From contig NZ_JABFCX010000003.1 of assembly GCF_013085255.1 (NCBI RefSeq), positions 753,288 through 817,287 on the forward strand: a stretch of DNA of 64,000 nucleotides, read 5' to 3'. Position 1 is the first letter of the stretch. Every line of letters begins with the position of its first letter. This stretch comes from Parvularcula mediterranea (GTDB lineage Bacteria; Pseudomonadota; Alphaproteobacteria; Caulobacterales; Parvularculaceae). The position numbers and the translations under genes were made by a program. A model generated the notes under the pieces. That model was given only the letters and a program-made list of their open reading frames with translations, did no database searches and was not told the origin of the DNA. Of the stretch, positions 24,106 through 34,016 are shown piece after piece.

Positions 24106-24618
24106 TCAGGCCACCATGGACGGCCGCTGCCGTCCGATCGTCCGCCTGAAGACCGTCAGGCAGAGGGGAAAGAGAAGTACGGTCACGAGAGTCTGGAAGA
24201 AGACACCGCCAAGGGGCAGCACCCGCTGCATCACGATCGACATGATGATCCAGAAGAAGAACATCCCGGCCAGCGCCGCGATGCCGAAACCTGTGGTCAG
24301 CACCACCGTGTCCCGGCCCGCAAAATAGCTCCGCTGCCAGATGATCAACGCATGGGTGAAGAGGAGAATACATGCCCAGGGCCCAAGCGCCGCGCCGAAC
24401 AGGAGATCCATCATCAGCCCCGTACCGAAGGTCAGCGCTGGCGGCAGGCTGCCCGGACGATCAAGGCCATAAAGGAAGATGACGATCAGCGGCAGAACCG
24501 GCGTCGGCACATTGCCGCCAAACAGGTTCAGCGGCGTGACCATGAGAAGGGCACTGACGATAAGGAGCGCTGCCGCGACGGAGATGGTGCCAGAAGTCGG
24601 GAAATGGCGGTCATCCAT
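24106..24618 (-). CDS. mreD: Rod-shape-determining protein MreD
   Basis: A 170-residue integral membrane protein of the Rod complex with about five TM helices. MreD is poorly conserved, and identification rests on size, hydrophobic pattern (PLIVIFLYGLDRPGSLPPAL and LMMDLLFGAALGPWACILLF) and its exact place between mreC and mrdA. The start overlaps the mreC stop by 8 bases. It links MreC to PBP2-RodA in the inner membrane. Confidence 0.9.
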   Translation of the reverse strand: MDDRHFPTSGTISVAAALLIVSALLMVTPLNLFGGNVPTPVLPLIVIFLYGLDRPGSLPPALTFGTGLMMDLLFGAALGPWACILLFTHALIIWQRSYFAGRDTVVLTTGFGIAALAGMFFFWIIMSIVMQRVLPLGGVFFQTLVTVLLFPLCLTVFRRTIGRQRPSMVA

Positions 24619-25546
24619 TTTGGGCCGCCTCCCCTCCCGTCAGCGACGCGCTCTCGTCGCCCTCGGCTGCACCAGCTTCCTCAGCATCGATCTCAATCTC
24701 GGGATCGGGGAAGTCATAGTCGACAACGCGAACAAAGTGCGCGCCCTGGTCCGAGGCATAAAGACCAACCTCGACACCGTCTTCGGTCAGGCGGACGATC
24801 TCACCGACAGGCAGCCCGCGCGGCAGGGAGCCGCCAGTACCTGACGTGACAATCCGCATCCCTACGGTCAGCTCACCCTTGGGACGGCCTGAGAACTGCT
24901 TGATCTCCGCCCGGCGTTCGGACGTGCCGGAGAGAAGGCCCTCCGTATCCACCGCTTCGATATAGACAGGGATGTGGCTGTTCGCGTCGGTGAGGAGAAG
25001 CACGCGGCTCGCGTTGCGGCCGGCGGTGACGACATGGCCGATGAGGCCATTGCCATCGACCACGGCGCTTCCGCGGCGGATGCCATCCTCGCGCCCTGCC
25101 GACAGGATCAGCGCACGGGTGAAGGGACCTTCGTTCTCGGCAATGACCTGGGCGGGGATATAGCGCTCAGGAACGATCACTTTGGGATCGACCAGCGCTT
25201 CGAATTCGCGGAGCCGCTGCTCGAGCGCCATCGACTGGTGCATCCACACACGCAGCTGTTCGTTTTCTTCGCGAAGGCGGCGGTTCTCTTCGACGACAGC
25301 GAAATGGTCGCCAAGATCGCCCCAGGCGTTCGACACCATGCGCACGGGCGCAGCGAAGACGCCGAGCATAGGGCTCATCCGGTCGAGGAGGCTCTCGCGA
25401 GCTTTCTCAAAGACCGAGGCTTGCGCTCCGTAGATCGAGACGATCGACAGGAAGAAGCTCGCGGCGAGCATGAACAGGAGGTTCGCCGGCGGACGTTCCG
25501 TCTCGCGCAGGCCATTACCACCATTCTTCCCGAATAACGCCGACAT
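24611..25546 (-). CDS. mreC: Rod-shape-determining protein MreC
   Basis: A bitopic inner-membrane protein with a periplasmic beta-domain that activates PBP2. The protein has 311 residues from ATG 25546, with a TM at about 23-45, a coiled coil (VEENRRLREENEQLRVWMHQ) and the MreC core (SAGREDGIRRGSAVVDGNGL, GHVVTAGRNASRVLLLTD). GGGAG lies 9 bases before the ATG; TTG 25555 is an alternative three codons earlier. A Glu/Asp-rich C-terminal tail follows. The intergenic DNA upstream, after mreB, contains a perfect CtrA box. Confidence 0.94.
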   Translation of the reverse strand: MSALFGKNGGNGLRETERPPANLLFMLAASFFLSIVSIYGAQASVFEKARESLLDRMSPMLGVFAAPVRMVSNAWGDLGDHFAVVEENRRLREENEQLRVWMHQSMALEQRLREFEALVDPKVIVPERYIPAQVIAENEGPFTRALILSAGREDGIRRGSAVVDGNGLIGHVVTAGRNASRVLLLTDANSHIPVYIEAVDTEGLLSGTSERRAEIKQFSGRPKGELTVGMRIVTSGTGGSLPRGLPVGEIVRLTEDGVEVGLYASDQGAHFVRVVDYDFPDPEIEIDAEEAGAAEGDESASLTGGEAAQNG

Positions 25547-25605
25547 CAGCGTCAACTCCCGGCTTCTTGCCTAGGCTCACCGCAAGGACGCTGCGGCAAA
25601 CCCCG

Positions 25606-25621
25606 TTAAGACACGATTAAC
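25606..25621. promoter_or_regulatory. Perfect CtrA box between mreB and mreC
   Basis: TTAAGACACGATTAAC matches TTAA-N7-TTAAC exactly. It is 60 bases upstream of the mreC ATG in the 147-base gap after mreB. It suggests that mreC-mreD-mrdA-rodA can be transcribed apart from mreB under cell-cycle control. Confidence 0.7.
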
Positions 25622-25693
25622 CTCCGTAAGAGGTTTGTTCACTTCTACCCCGCTCCGGGAAGCGGCAGAAGCGCAGCCCCCGTTACAACTCGA

Positions 25694-26752
<1,059 letters not shown>

Positions 26753-26817
26753 TCAGCGACCGGGCGCCTCTCTCGCGTCCGGTTTCAGAGTGAGAGCAAG
26801 ACTACGCCCGAAGCCTT

Positions 26818-27606
26818 TTATTTAGCATTAAGGCGAGTCTGAGTCTCGTCCTCAACAGCCGGTGAAGATTGGCCTATCTCCGTTTGGCCTGCGAGACCAG
26901 CAAGGGACGTGGTCTTCAAACGCCCATAAAGCCACCGGCAGAAAAAGAAGAAGCCGATCCAAAGGGCTGCGATCAGGATGATGGCGAAGATCGCGCTCGT
27001 GTCCCCGCTGGTCAGGAACCGGGCAATGGCGCCGAGCTGGTCGGTGAAGAAGGCGATAAAGGCCAGCTTGGGGATAACGCCGAGGCCTGTGCCGGTCATG
27101 AATTTCCAGAACGCCATGCCGCTGGCGCCGCAGATCGAATTGACCACCACGAGGGGCGCCGTGGGCAGCCAGCGGACGATCATCGAGGCAAGGAGCCCCC
27201 GCTCTCGGACGATCTCGATCAGCTCTTCGGCGCGCTTGGCGGAGATCTTGTTGACCCAGCGTGCGCCCAGGAACTTGCCCATCCCGAAGGTCACCGCTGA
27301 CGAAACCATGGTCGCCGACCAGGCGAAAAGGCCGCCCTGCCAAGCGCCGAAGACGGCAACCGTCGCTGCGTAGAGTAGCGCCTGCGGGAAACCGACGAGC
27401 GCAAGGCCGACAAACAGAATGACCACAGCGAAGAAGGACCACGGGCTCTCCTGAACGCCGGTCAGGAACTGATCCACGCCTTCGCGGTCGAGACCGAGGA
27501 GCTCTTGCCCGAACAGGATCAGGAACAGCGCGATCACCACCGCCAGCCCGCTCAGGATCGCTGGCAGCATCCGGCGCACGTCAAAAGACGGCTTCACCGC
27601 AGTCAT
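26818..27606 (-). CDS. TVP38/TMEM64-family (DedA-like) membrane protein
   Basis: A 262-residue inner-membrane protein of the SNARE-associated/VTT family, proposed to move or flip phospholipids. Family blocks: LVGFPQALLYAATVAVFGAW, GARWVNKISAKRAEELIEI and MIVRWLPTAPLVVVNSICGA, the last close to the conserved R.xP..P motif. About six TM segments. ATG 27606 is preferred; a frame open to TTG 27738 would overlap the AsmA-like gene and add non-conserved residues. It sits between the AsmA-like gene and mreB on the same strand. Confidence 0.85.
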   Translation of the reverse strand: MTAVKPSFDVRRMLPAILSGLAVVIALFLILFGQELLGLDREGVDQFLTGVQESPWSFFAVVILFVGLALVGFPQALLYAATVAVFGAWQGGLFAWSATMVSSAVTFGMGKFLGARWVNKISAKRAEELIEIVRERGLLASMIVRWLPTAPLVVVNSICGASGMAFWKFMTGTGLGVIPKLAFIAFFTDQLGAIARFLTSGDTSAIFAIILIAALWIGFFFFCRWLYGRLKTTSLAGLAGQTEIGQSSPAVEDETQTRLNAK

Positions 27607-27694
27607 ATGCTCGTTGTCGCTCAATCTGGCCCCGGGACGATCAAAATCCGAAACCGCTTCATGGAGGAGGAGCGGCCCGGTCACAATCCTAGGA

Positions 27695-30600
27695 TCAAGG
27701 GCCTTCCGAAGTGTCACCTTCGACGTCTTCGCCTTCAACCGGGTCGAAAATGCGGCGGAGGATGCCCGGCGTCAGGGCGGAAAGGGCATTCACTGTCACC
27801 ACCGGCTGCGAGATCGGCCCGGTCACGGTGTAGGAGAAGGCGACGATCCCCTCACCTTCCCGGCTGACGAAGAGGCGGCCCAATCCGGGGATTGAGCCGA
27901 GGAGACCATTAAGGGCATAGGCAGGCGCCACCGCCCCGCGCACGTCCACGGTGCCTGCGTCGAGGTTGATCTCTCCCGCCGCAGACATGCCAAGGCTCGA
28001 GCCCACAAGCTTCGCGCCTTCCAGTGTGATCAGGCCTTCATTGAGCGTCACATCGCCTTCCAACGCCGTGAAGCGAATGCCTTCGCCGTTCAGCTGCGCA
28101 AACGCGCCGTCGAGGGAGGTGAAGGACAGGATCTTCGCAAGAAGAGGCGCGTCCTGAACGAGGATCTCCGACACCTCGAACCGGCCCGAGAAGCCTGTCT
28201 TCTCGTCCGTCGTGCCCTTGATCGAACCGGCTCCGCCAGTGACCGAACCGAGCCCGAACACCCCGCCGATCAGTGTACCGAAGTCCGTCGCTTCAACCTC
28301 GACGAAGCCCAGCTCGGATCCCTCCGGCTGATCGACGGTCATGTTCATCCGGCCTTCATCACCGACCCGGGCGGTCAGCGTGAACTGCTCGACATAATCC
28401 CCCGTATGCTGACCTTCTGCACGCACCTCATGGAGTTCGACGCCGTTCTTGAGGCTGACGCGGCTGAGCTCCACATCGAGGTCGAGCCTCCCGGGCAGCT
28501 TGCCATCCCGCGCAGGCTGCATGCCGAGAACAGAGTCGATCGCAGGCGCTGCGCTCGCGTGATCGCCGGTGATGTCGAGATCAAGAACATTGCCTTCCGT
28601 CACCATACGGAGGGAAAGGTTCGCCGTGTCTTCAATGAAGAGCCGCGGCAGCTCCAGCCTGACGACCGCACCTTCCTGCGTGAAGACGCCTGAACCCTCG
28701 ACGTTGAAGAGCGGCGAGGTCAACCGCATTTCGCGAAGAGACACGAGGCCGGGATCGCCGGGGTCTTCTACCGGCTCCGGGATAGCGACGGTCGTCTCGA
28801 AGAAACCCTTGATACCCTTGGGCTTCCTCAGCCCAAGAGGCGGTACGTTCACGGCAGCATCGGTCAGCTCGCCCGTGATCTTGAGCGGCGCTCCGGGGCG
28901 AAGGTCATCGGCAAAGATCTGTGTAGGGATCTCTCCCCGGAAGAACTGCCTCAGCGGTATACCGACCATATCAGCCGTCAGTGTGTCGAAGGCCGTCGAC
29001 ACCGCGAGCTCCGCCCGCATGTCCTGCTTCAGCGACTGACGCCATTCGAAGGTCGCGGGTGCGCCTGCCGTCAGTCCGTCGCCGCGAATGACGACCCGCT
29101 CGGGCGTCAGAGAGACCCTTCCTGTCGCCTCAGAGGCATCGATGCCCGGCAGGACATCGTCGATCCCGCCAAGCGCGAACGACCCGTCACCGCGGACGAC
29201 AACCTCTTCTTCTTCGAAAAATTCCTTCAGCGGCCAATCGACGGCGAGGTCGAAAATGCCCTTTCCGTGAAACTGATCGGTGGCATATCCGGCTTCATCG
29301 AAGTCGACCAGGCTTGCCTCTTCCAGTGCTTCGAGGATGGTCGCGATCTCACCCGAAAGCCTTCCGCGGAACGTCGCCGTTGCCCCTTGGGGCGTGAAGC
29401 GCGGCATGTTGAGCCGTGAGCTGAGGATATCAACGCCTGCCACCCGACCTCGCCGTCCGTCCACGGTGAAACTGTTGCCCCTGACCCGCGCCGACGCCCT
29501 GACATTCTCTAGCTTCGGCATCCCGGGAAGATAGAAGACCGTCGCGTCGGAAGCCTCGAAGGTGAAGTCCATCGTCTCGTTGGGAAGCGCGGTCTCGGGC
29601 TGGATCGCGTTCATCGGGATGTCGGACTTGTAGGACAGGTTCGTCAGCGTCCCGGCCTTCAAATTCTCGACCACCCACTTGCGTGCCTCGCGTGCAAGGT
29701 TCAGCGGCCAGCCCGCGAGAACCTGTTGGGGCGTAAGGGGACCAGGGAGCACGGCGTCACTCTCGATCCGGGGGTTGCCGCTGAAACCTTCAGGGAACGT
29801 CAGCGCCAGCGATCCGCGTGCCTCGCTTTCGAAGTAAGCAGCACGCAGACGATCAAACGCGAGCCTGCGCTCATCGGCGTCGAACCGTCCTTTGGCCTCG
29901 AACGCATCGACGTCAAGCGTGCCCTCGAGGAGCTCACCAAGATCGAGGTGGATTGCCTCGCCGCGCATGTCGAAGTCGAGCTCGATCTCTCGCGGCGAAA
30001 GGATATTCGCAGCCGAGACTGTGCCTGCGAGCTCGCCCGTATTCCCCGCCACGTCATAGTCGAACGTCATGACACGGAAGATCGTCGTGTCGCCCTCAAA
30101 AACCGCCGTCAGCTGGTTCTCGCCAAAGGAGAAGGGGCGGCCCACCAGCTCCCCCGTCCCGGGATCGAGGCTGAGGTCAATCGATCCGTCCACGGGGCGT
30201 CCCTCGCGGTCCACGGTCAGGGAGACGAGCCCCGAAACCTCACCGTCGAGGGTGACAACGTCAACACCCGCTGCCGCGAGAAGCGGCGCAAGCGGCGCGC
30301 CGTCGGAAAGGAAGAAAAGCTCTGTCAGGCCATTGGACCGTGCACGGACCTCCACGTCTGCATCGGTGCGCTGGCCGTCGCCGAGCACAAAGGGAAGCTT
30401 TGCGCTGACACGGTACCCATCGTCCACGGAGGATGCGCTGAGACTGCCGCCATCGAGTGCAATCGGTGCGACACCTTCGGGAGCGTAGGTCATGTTGACC
30501 TGCGGGAGGCTCACCTCCCCTGCCACCCCGCTCGAAAGAAGCGTCAGGATACGCTCGACCGGCAGGGGGCGGGCCTCTTCATCGTTCTGGCGAGGCGCGA

Positions 30601-31024
30601 AGCGTGTCTCGACGTCGATCTGGTCGACAAGGATCCGCTTCGGCGCCGGATCGAGCCGCAAAAGGCCGCGCAGGGAGAGGTCCGCCTCACCACGCAGTGC
30701 GTCCACCCGCTGCGTTCCGTAGGCGGAGAGCTTTTCGAACTCGAGGCGCATGGCTGTGGGTGATGTCGAGAGCGCGAGGCCCTCAATCGAGACATCCATA
30801 TCGGCTGCACGGGAGAGGGTTGTCTCGATCGTAGGAACGAACGCTCCGACCGGTGCCCGCGATCCGATGACAAGCGCACCGCCAAGGGCCGCAGCTGTCA
30901 GGCTGAAGGAGGCCGCGCGCAGAACCATCTCGCTGCAGAAGACCGCCGAGCGGAAGGCGCCGGTAAGGCCCCCGCCTCCGGCACGCTCGTCTCCTGATCT
31001 CTGCTTGCGACGCAGCACTCTCAA
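27695..31024 (-). CDS. AsmA/YhdP-like large inter-membrane protein (DUF3971)
   Basis: A 1109-residue protein with one N-terminal TM (about 33-55) and a very long periplasmic region of repeating beta-rich segments. It fits the AsmA-like family that includes YhdP and TamB, thought to form hydrophobic bridges carrying phospholipids between the membranes. The C-terminal AsmA-like module contains GAGSIKGTTDEKTGFSGRFE and IPGLGRLFVSREGEGIVAFS, typical of this group. The protein is rich in Asp/Glu/Gly/Val without Cys-rich domains. It is the first gene of a minus-strand run with the TVP38-like gene, another lipid-transport candidate. Confidence 0.8.
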   Translation of the reverse strand: MRVLRRKQRSGDERAGGGGLTGAFRSAVFCSEMVLRAASFSLTAAALGGALVIGSRAPVGAFVPTIETTLSRAADMDVSIEGLALSTSPTAMRLEFEKLSAYGTQRVDALRGEADLSLRGLLRLDPAPKRILVDQIDVETRFAPRQNDEEARPLPVERILTLLSSGVAGEVSLPQVNMTYAPEGVAPIALDGGSLSASSVDDGYRVSAKLPFVLGDGQRTDADVEVRARSNGLTELFFLSDGAPLAPLLAAAGVDVVTLDGEVSGLVSLTVDREGRPVDGSIDLSLDPGTGELVGRPFSFGENQLTAVFEGDTTIFRVMTFDYDVAGNTGELAGTVSAANILSPREIELDFDMRGEAIHLDLGELLEGTLDVDAFEAKGRFDADERRLAFDRLRAAYFESEARGSLALTFPEGFSGNPRIESDAVLPGPLTPQQVLAGWPLNLAREARKWVVENLKAGTLTNLSYKSDIPMNAIQPETALPNETMDFTFEASDATVFYLPGMPKLENVRASARVRGNSFTVDGRRGRVAGVDILSSRLNMPRFTPQGATATFRGRLSGEIATILEALEEASLVDFDEAGYATDQFHGKGIFDLAVDWPLKEFFEEEEVVVRGDGSFALGGIDDVLPGIDASEATGRVSLTPERVVIRGDGLTAGAPATFEWRQSLKQDMRAELAVSTAFDTLTADMVGIPLRQFFRGEIPTQIFADDLRPGAPLKITGELTDAAVNVPPLGLRKPKGIKGFFETTVAIPEPVEDPGDPGLVSLREMRLTSPLFNVEGSGVFTQEGAVVRLELPRLFIEDTANLSLRMVTEGNVLDLDITGDHASAAPAIDSVLGMQPARDGKLPGRLDLDVELSRVSLKNGVELHEVRAEGQHTGDYVEQFTLTARVGDEGRMNMTVDQPEGSELGFVEVEATDFGTLIGGVFGLGSVTGGAGSIKGTTDEKTGFSGRFEVSEILVQDAPLLAKILSFTSLDGAFAQLNGEGIRFTALEGDVTLNEGLITLEGAKLVGSSLGMSAAGEINLDAGTVDVRGAVAPAYALNGLLGSIPGLGRLFVSREGEGIVAFSYTVTGPISQPVVTVNALSALTPGILRRIFDPVEGEDVEGDTSEGP

Positions 31025-31160
31025 ACCCTGACCACCCCTTTCAACTAAGGCTGTCCTGCACGCTCGGGCAAGCCTGTGTCTTCTTACGACATGGACGGAT
31101 CGGCCGGGCGTGGGCTAGGCGCCGCAGCACGAATTGATGGCTACATTAGGGAGAATTCCG

Positions 31161-31622
31161 ATGCTCGAAGAAGGTGACAAGGCGCCCGCTTTCACCCTGC
31201 CAACCGAAGACGCCGGCGAGGTCAGCCTGAAGGACTATAAGGGCAAGAAGCTCGTCCTCTATTTCTACCCCAAGGACGATACGTCCGGCTGCACCAAGGA
31301 GGCCATCGGCTTCTCCGAGGCGCTGGACGATTTCAAGGCTGCCGGCGCCGAAGTGCTGGGCGTCTCCAAGGACACCCCTGCCAAGCACGCCAAGTTCCGC
31401 GCCAAGCATGAGCTGACGGTCCCGCTCGCTTCGGATGAAGAAGGCGCGATGATCGAAAAGTACGGCTCGTGGGTCGAGAAGAGCATGTACGGCAAGAAGT
31501 ATATGGGCATCGACCGCTCCACCTTCCTGATCGATGAGAAGGGTGTCGTCCGGAAGATCTGGCGCAAGGTCCGCGTGCCGAAGCATGTCGAGACCGTCCT
31601 CGAAGCCGCCCGAGAGCTTTGA
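31161..31622 (+). CDS. bcp: Bcp/PrxQ-type peroxiredoxin lacking the nearby resolving Cys
   Basis: A thiol peroxidase of 153 residues reducing H2O2 and alkyl hydroperoxides. Peroxidatic Cys44 lies in YPKDDTSGCTKEAIGF, with the family Pro and Thr in place. E. coli Bcp has its resolving Cys five residues later; here that position (49) is Ile, so it may act as a 1-Cys enzyme or recruit a partner thiol. ATG 31161 follows GGGAGA; an earlier in-frame start at 31134 is unlikely. The stop overlaps the DUF455 start (TTGA). Confidence 0.92.
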   Translation: MLEEGDKAPAFTLPTEDAGEVSLKDYKGKKLVLYFYPKDDTSGCTKEAIGFSEALDDFKAAGAEVLGVSKDTPAKHAKFRAKHELTVPLASDEEGAMIEKYGSWVEKSMYGKKYMGIDRSTFLIDEKGVVRKIWRKVRVPKHVETVLEAAREL

Positions 31623-32434
31623 CGGCCTACCTTAACCGATGGGACCAGGCGCTCCTCGATGTGCTCGAGGAGCGCGACGCCGACCGGAAGGCCGCGCTGG
31701 CGCAAGAAGCGCTGGCCTCCGCTGACGGCTTCGCGCTGGAAGATGCGCCGCGTCTCTTCCCTCCTGAACGGCCCGGCAGGCCCGACCGCCCCGCGCTGAT
31801 TCCGCCAGCCGATGTTCCCCGCCGCAGGCTCGGCAGTCCCGAGGGACGGGGGGCGCTGCTCCACGCGCTGGCGCATATTGAGCTCAACGCCATTGACCTC
31901 GCCGCCGACATGGCCCTGCGGTTCGCTGGCGAGGTGCCGGACGCCATGCGTTCAGCCTTCGTCCGGGACTGGATGCAGGTGATGGGCGAGGAAGGTCTAC
32001 ACTTCTCTTTATTGCATCGCCGCATGGCGGAGCTCGGCGTTCACTATGGTGACCACCCCGCCCACGGAGGTCTGTGGGATGCTGCGCGCCAGACGAGCGG
32101 AGACCTTGTCGGCCGTCTTGCCGTCGCTCCGATGATCCTCGAAGCCCGCGGACTCGATGTCACACCAGGCATGATCGGCAAGCTGAAACAGGCCGGAGAC
32201 GAGCCTTCTGCCGACGTCCTTCAGGTCATCTATAATGACGAGATTGGCCACGTCCGCATCGGCACCTACTGGTTTCGCGCGCTCAACGAGGCCCGGGGAG
32301 CGGATCCTGCTCAAACCTTTCACAAATGTGTGATGCGATATTATCCACAGGGCCCTAAGCGCCCCTTCAACGAGGAAGCGCGGACGAAGGCAGAGTTGCC
32401 GCGCGACTGGTACGAGGGCGTAGCGCCTCAATAA
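31619..32434 (+). CDS. DUF455 ferritin-like diiron protein
   Basis: A 271-residue member of DUF455 with a ferritin-like four-helix core. Probable metal ligands: HIELNAIDLAADMA, QVMGEEGLHFSLLHRRM, ILEARGLDVTPG and VIYNDEIGHVRIGTYWF, giving the E, E-x-x-H, E, E-x-x-H pattern. The reaction is unknown. TTG 31619 is the start, sharing TTGA with bcp, so the gene is translationally coupled to a peroxidase, consistent with a redox or oxygen-handling role. A weak hairpin (CCGGCC ... GGCCGG, 32444-32462) lies just downstream. Confidence 0.88.
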   Translation: MTAYLNRWDQALLDVLEERDADRKAALAQEALASADGFALEDAPRLFPPERPGRPDRPALIPPADVPRRRLGSPEGRGALLHALAHIELNAIDLAADMALRFAGEVPDAMRSAFVRDWMQVMGEEGLHFSLLHRRMAELGVHYGDHPAHGGLWDAARQTSGDLVGRLAVAPMILEARGLDVTPGMIGKLKQAGDEPSADVLQVIYNDEIGHVRIGTYWFRALNEARGADPAQTFHKCVMRYYPQGPKRPFNEEARTKAELPRDWYEGVAPQ

Positions 32435-32660
32435 TGTCTCATTCCGGCCCAACGCTGGCCGGGGAGAGAAGGTAGGGAGATCAAGGTCGAAGAGCTGGCT
32501 GGAAGGCGATCCGTTGAATCGTCGTCAAGCTTAATAATTTTTCGATCGCGGTTTCGTATTCAGTTGTGACGTGCCAAAGAGTTCGTGGTAGTGTCACAGT
32601 TGGGGTGGGACATCCATTTTCTTGGCGCCGTTCAAGCGCCAGTGGGCAGTCAGGGACGAT

Positions 32661-34016
32661 ATGGGCAAGGATAAGGGATCGGTCAGCGGAACGCTCGGAC
32701 ATCTGTTCCGCGAGCGCCAGATCTACCACCGCTCCGACGGCATCGTTCACTTCATCAAGCTTTCGAGCCGGACGCAGATCGTCTTTGCCTCGATCCTGCT
32801 CGGCGCCCTGATGTGGGTCGCCTACGCGTCGGTCAACGTGGTCTTCAAAGAGCAGATCATCGTCGCCAAGGACGAGCAGCGCCGTGATGAGCAGGCCGCT
32901 TATCGCCGCCGCCTTCAGAATTCTGAACGCGCCTATGAAGAAGTCAGCTCCCTGAACTTCATTTACAGCCGCGAGTTCGAAGCCGCACTCAAGAAACTCG
33001 AAGGCCAGCACGACGCCCTGCGCTCGCTGGTCGAAAACAAGAGCTCCCTCGACGTTGAGATGCGCGGCCTCGCCGAAACGCTCTCCGCCGCTGGCGCTCC
33101 TGGTGGCCGTAAGCTTTCAGGCTCCAACCGCGTCATGATCGATCCGGTCGGCCGCGAGCCCACGCCGCGCCAGTCGCGCGTGTCGGCCCTGCGCGAAGAG
33201 GCCCTCGAAAGCGTCATCGATCAGGAGATCGCTGAAGGCATCGAGAACGAAGTGCTCTCCGATATGCGCCGCAAGACCGCCCAACTCTCCGCGAGCCAGG
33301 TCGTTCTTCTCGCTGGCATGGAAGAGAAGATGCACCGTGCCATCCGCGAGATGGACCAGATCCTCCGCCACACCGGCGCCGGTGCCAACCTCATTGCCAA
33401 GGCTGACGAGACGCTCGGCCTGCAGGTTCTTGCGCAAGCCCGCGGCGACGATGGCAGCGACCTTGTCGGCATCGGCGGCCCCTTCATCCCTGTCGATGAA
33501 GAAGGTGCGACCGAGTTCTCCGGCACCTATTACGAAACCGCCGCCCGGGTTCAGGAGCGCCTGACCGAGCTTGCGGCCCTCGCTGGCACCATCCGTCAGG
33601 TTCCTCTGGCTTCCCCGGTTCTTAACCGCCACCGCCAGACGTCTGGCTTTGGCCTGCGCTGGGACCCGTTCAAACGCTCCAAGCGTGCCCGCCACTACGG
33701 TCTCGATTTCGCGGCAGCGCGCCGTACACCGATCGTTGCCACCGCCCCTGGCCGTGTCGTCTTTGCAGGGACCCGCGGCGCCTATGGCAAACTGGTCGAG
33801 ATCGACCATGGTAACGGATTCCGTACGCGGTACGCGCATTTGCACACGATAAAAACACGGGCTGGTAGCACCGTTGGGCTAAACGACGTCATAGGGCTGA
33901 TGGGAAGCACGGGTCGCTCGACCGCGACGCACCTTCACTATGAGGTCCACTACAACCGCAGACAGGTCGACCCTGAAAGATTCATCGAGGCAGGACGTTA
34001 TGTTTTCGAAAGCTAA
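32661..34016 (+). CDS. M23-family membrane-anchored peptidoglycan peptidase (bactofilin partner, LmdC-like)
   Basis: A 451-residue bitopic protein: cytoplasmic N-terminus, one TM (about 38-60, TQIVFASILLGALMWVAYA), a long coiled coil (about 65-300), and a C-terminal LytM/M23 domain. Zn ligands are present: RARHYGLDFAAARRTPIVAT (H and D) and HLHYEVHYN (HxH). It cuts peptide bridges in peptidoglycan. ATG 32661 follows AGGGAC; the in-frame start at 32622 is less likely. It overlaps the bactofilin gene by 17 bases. This TM-coiled-coil-M23 layout beside a bactofilin matches the LmdC-BacA module described in Hyphomonas. Confidence 0.9.
   Translation: MGKDKGSVSGTLGHLFRERQIYHRSDGIVHFIKLSSRTQIVFASILLGALMWVAYASVNVVFKEQIIVAKDEQRRDEQAAYRRRLQNSERAYEEVSSLNFIYSREFEAALKKLEGQHDALRSLVENKSSLDVEMRGLAETLSAAGAPGGRKLSGSNRVMIDPVGREPTPRQSRVSALREEALESVIDQEIAEGIENEVLSDMRRKTAQLSASQVVLLAGMEEKMHRAIREMDQILRHTGAGANLIAKADETLGLQVLAQARGDDGSDLVGIGGPFIPVDEEGATEFSGTYYETAARVQERLTELAALAGTIRQVPLASPVLNRHRQTSGFGLRWDPFKRSKRARHYGLDFAAARRTPIVATAPGRVVFAGTRGAYGKLVEIDHGNGFRTRYAHLHTIKTRAGSTVGLNDVIGLMGSTGRSTATHLHYEVHYNRRQVDPERFIEAGRYVFES

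Noticed and set aside
32444-32462. Terminator after DUF455
   Set aside because: Stem CCGGCC/GGCCGG present but no T run follows.
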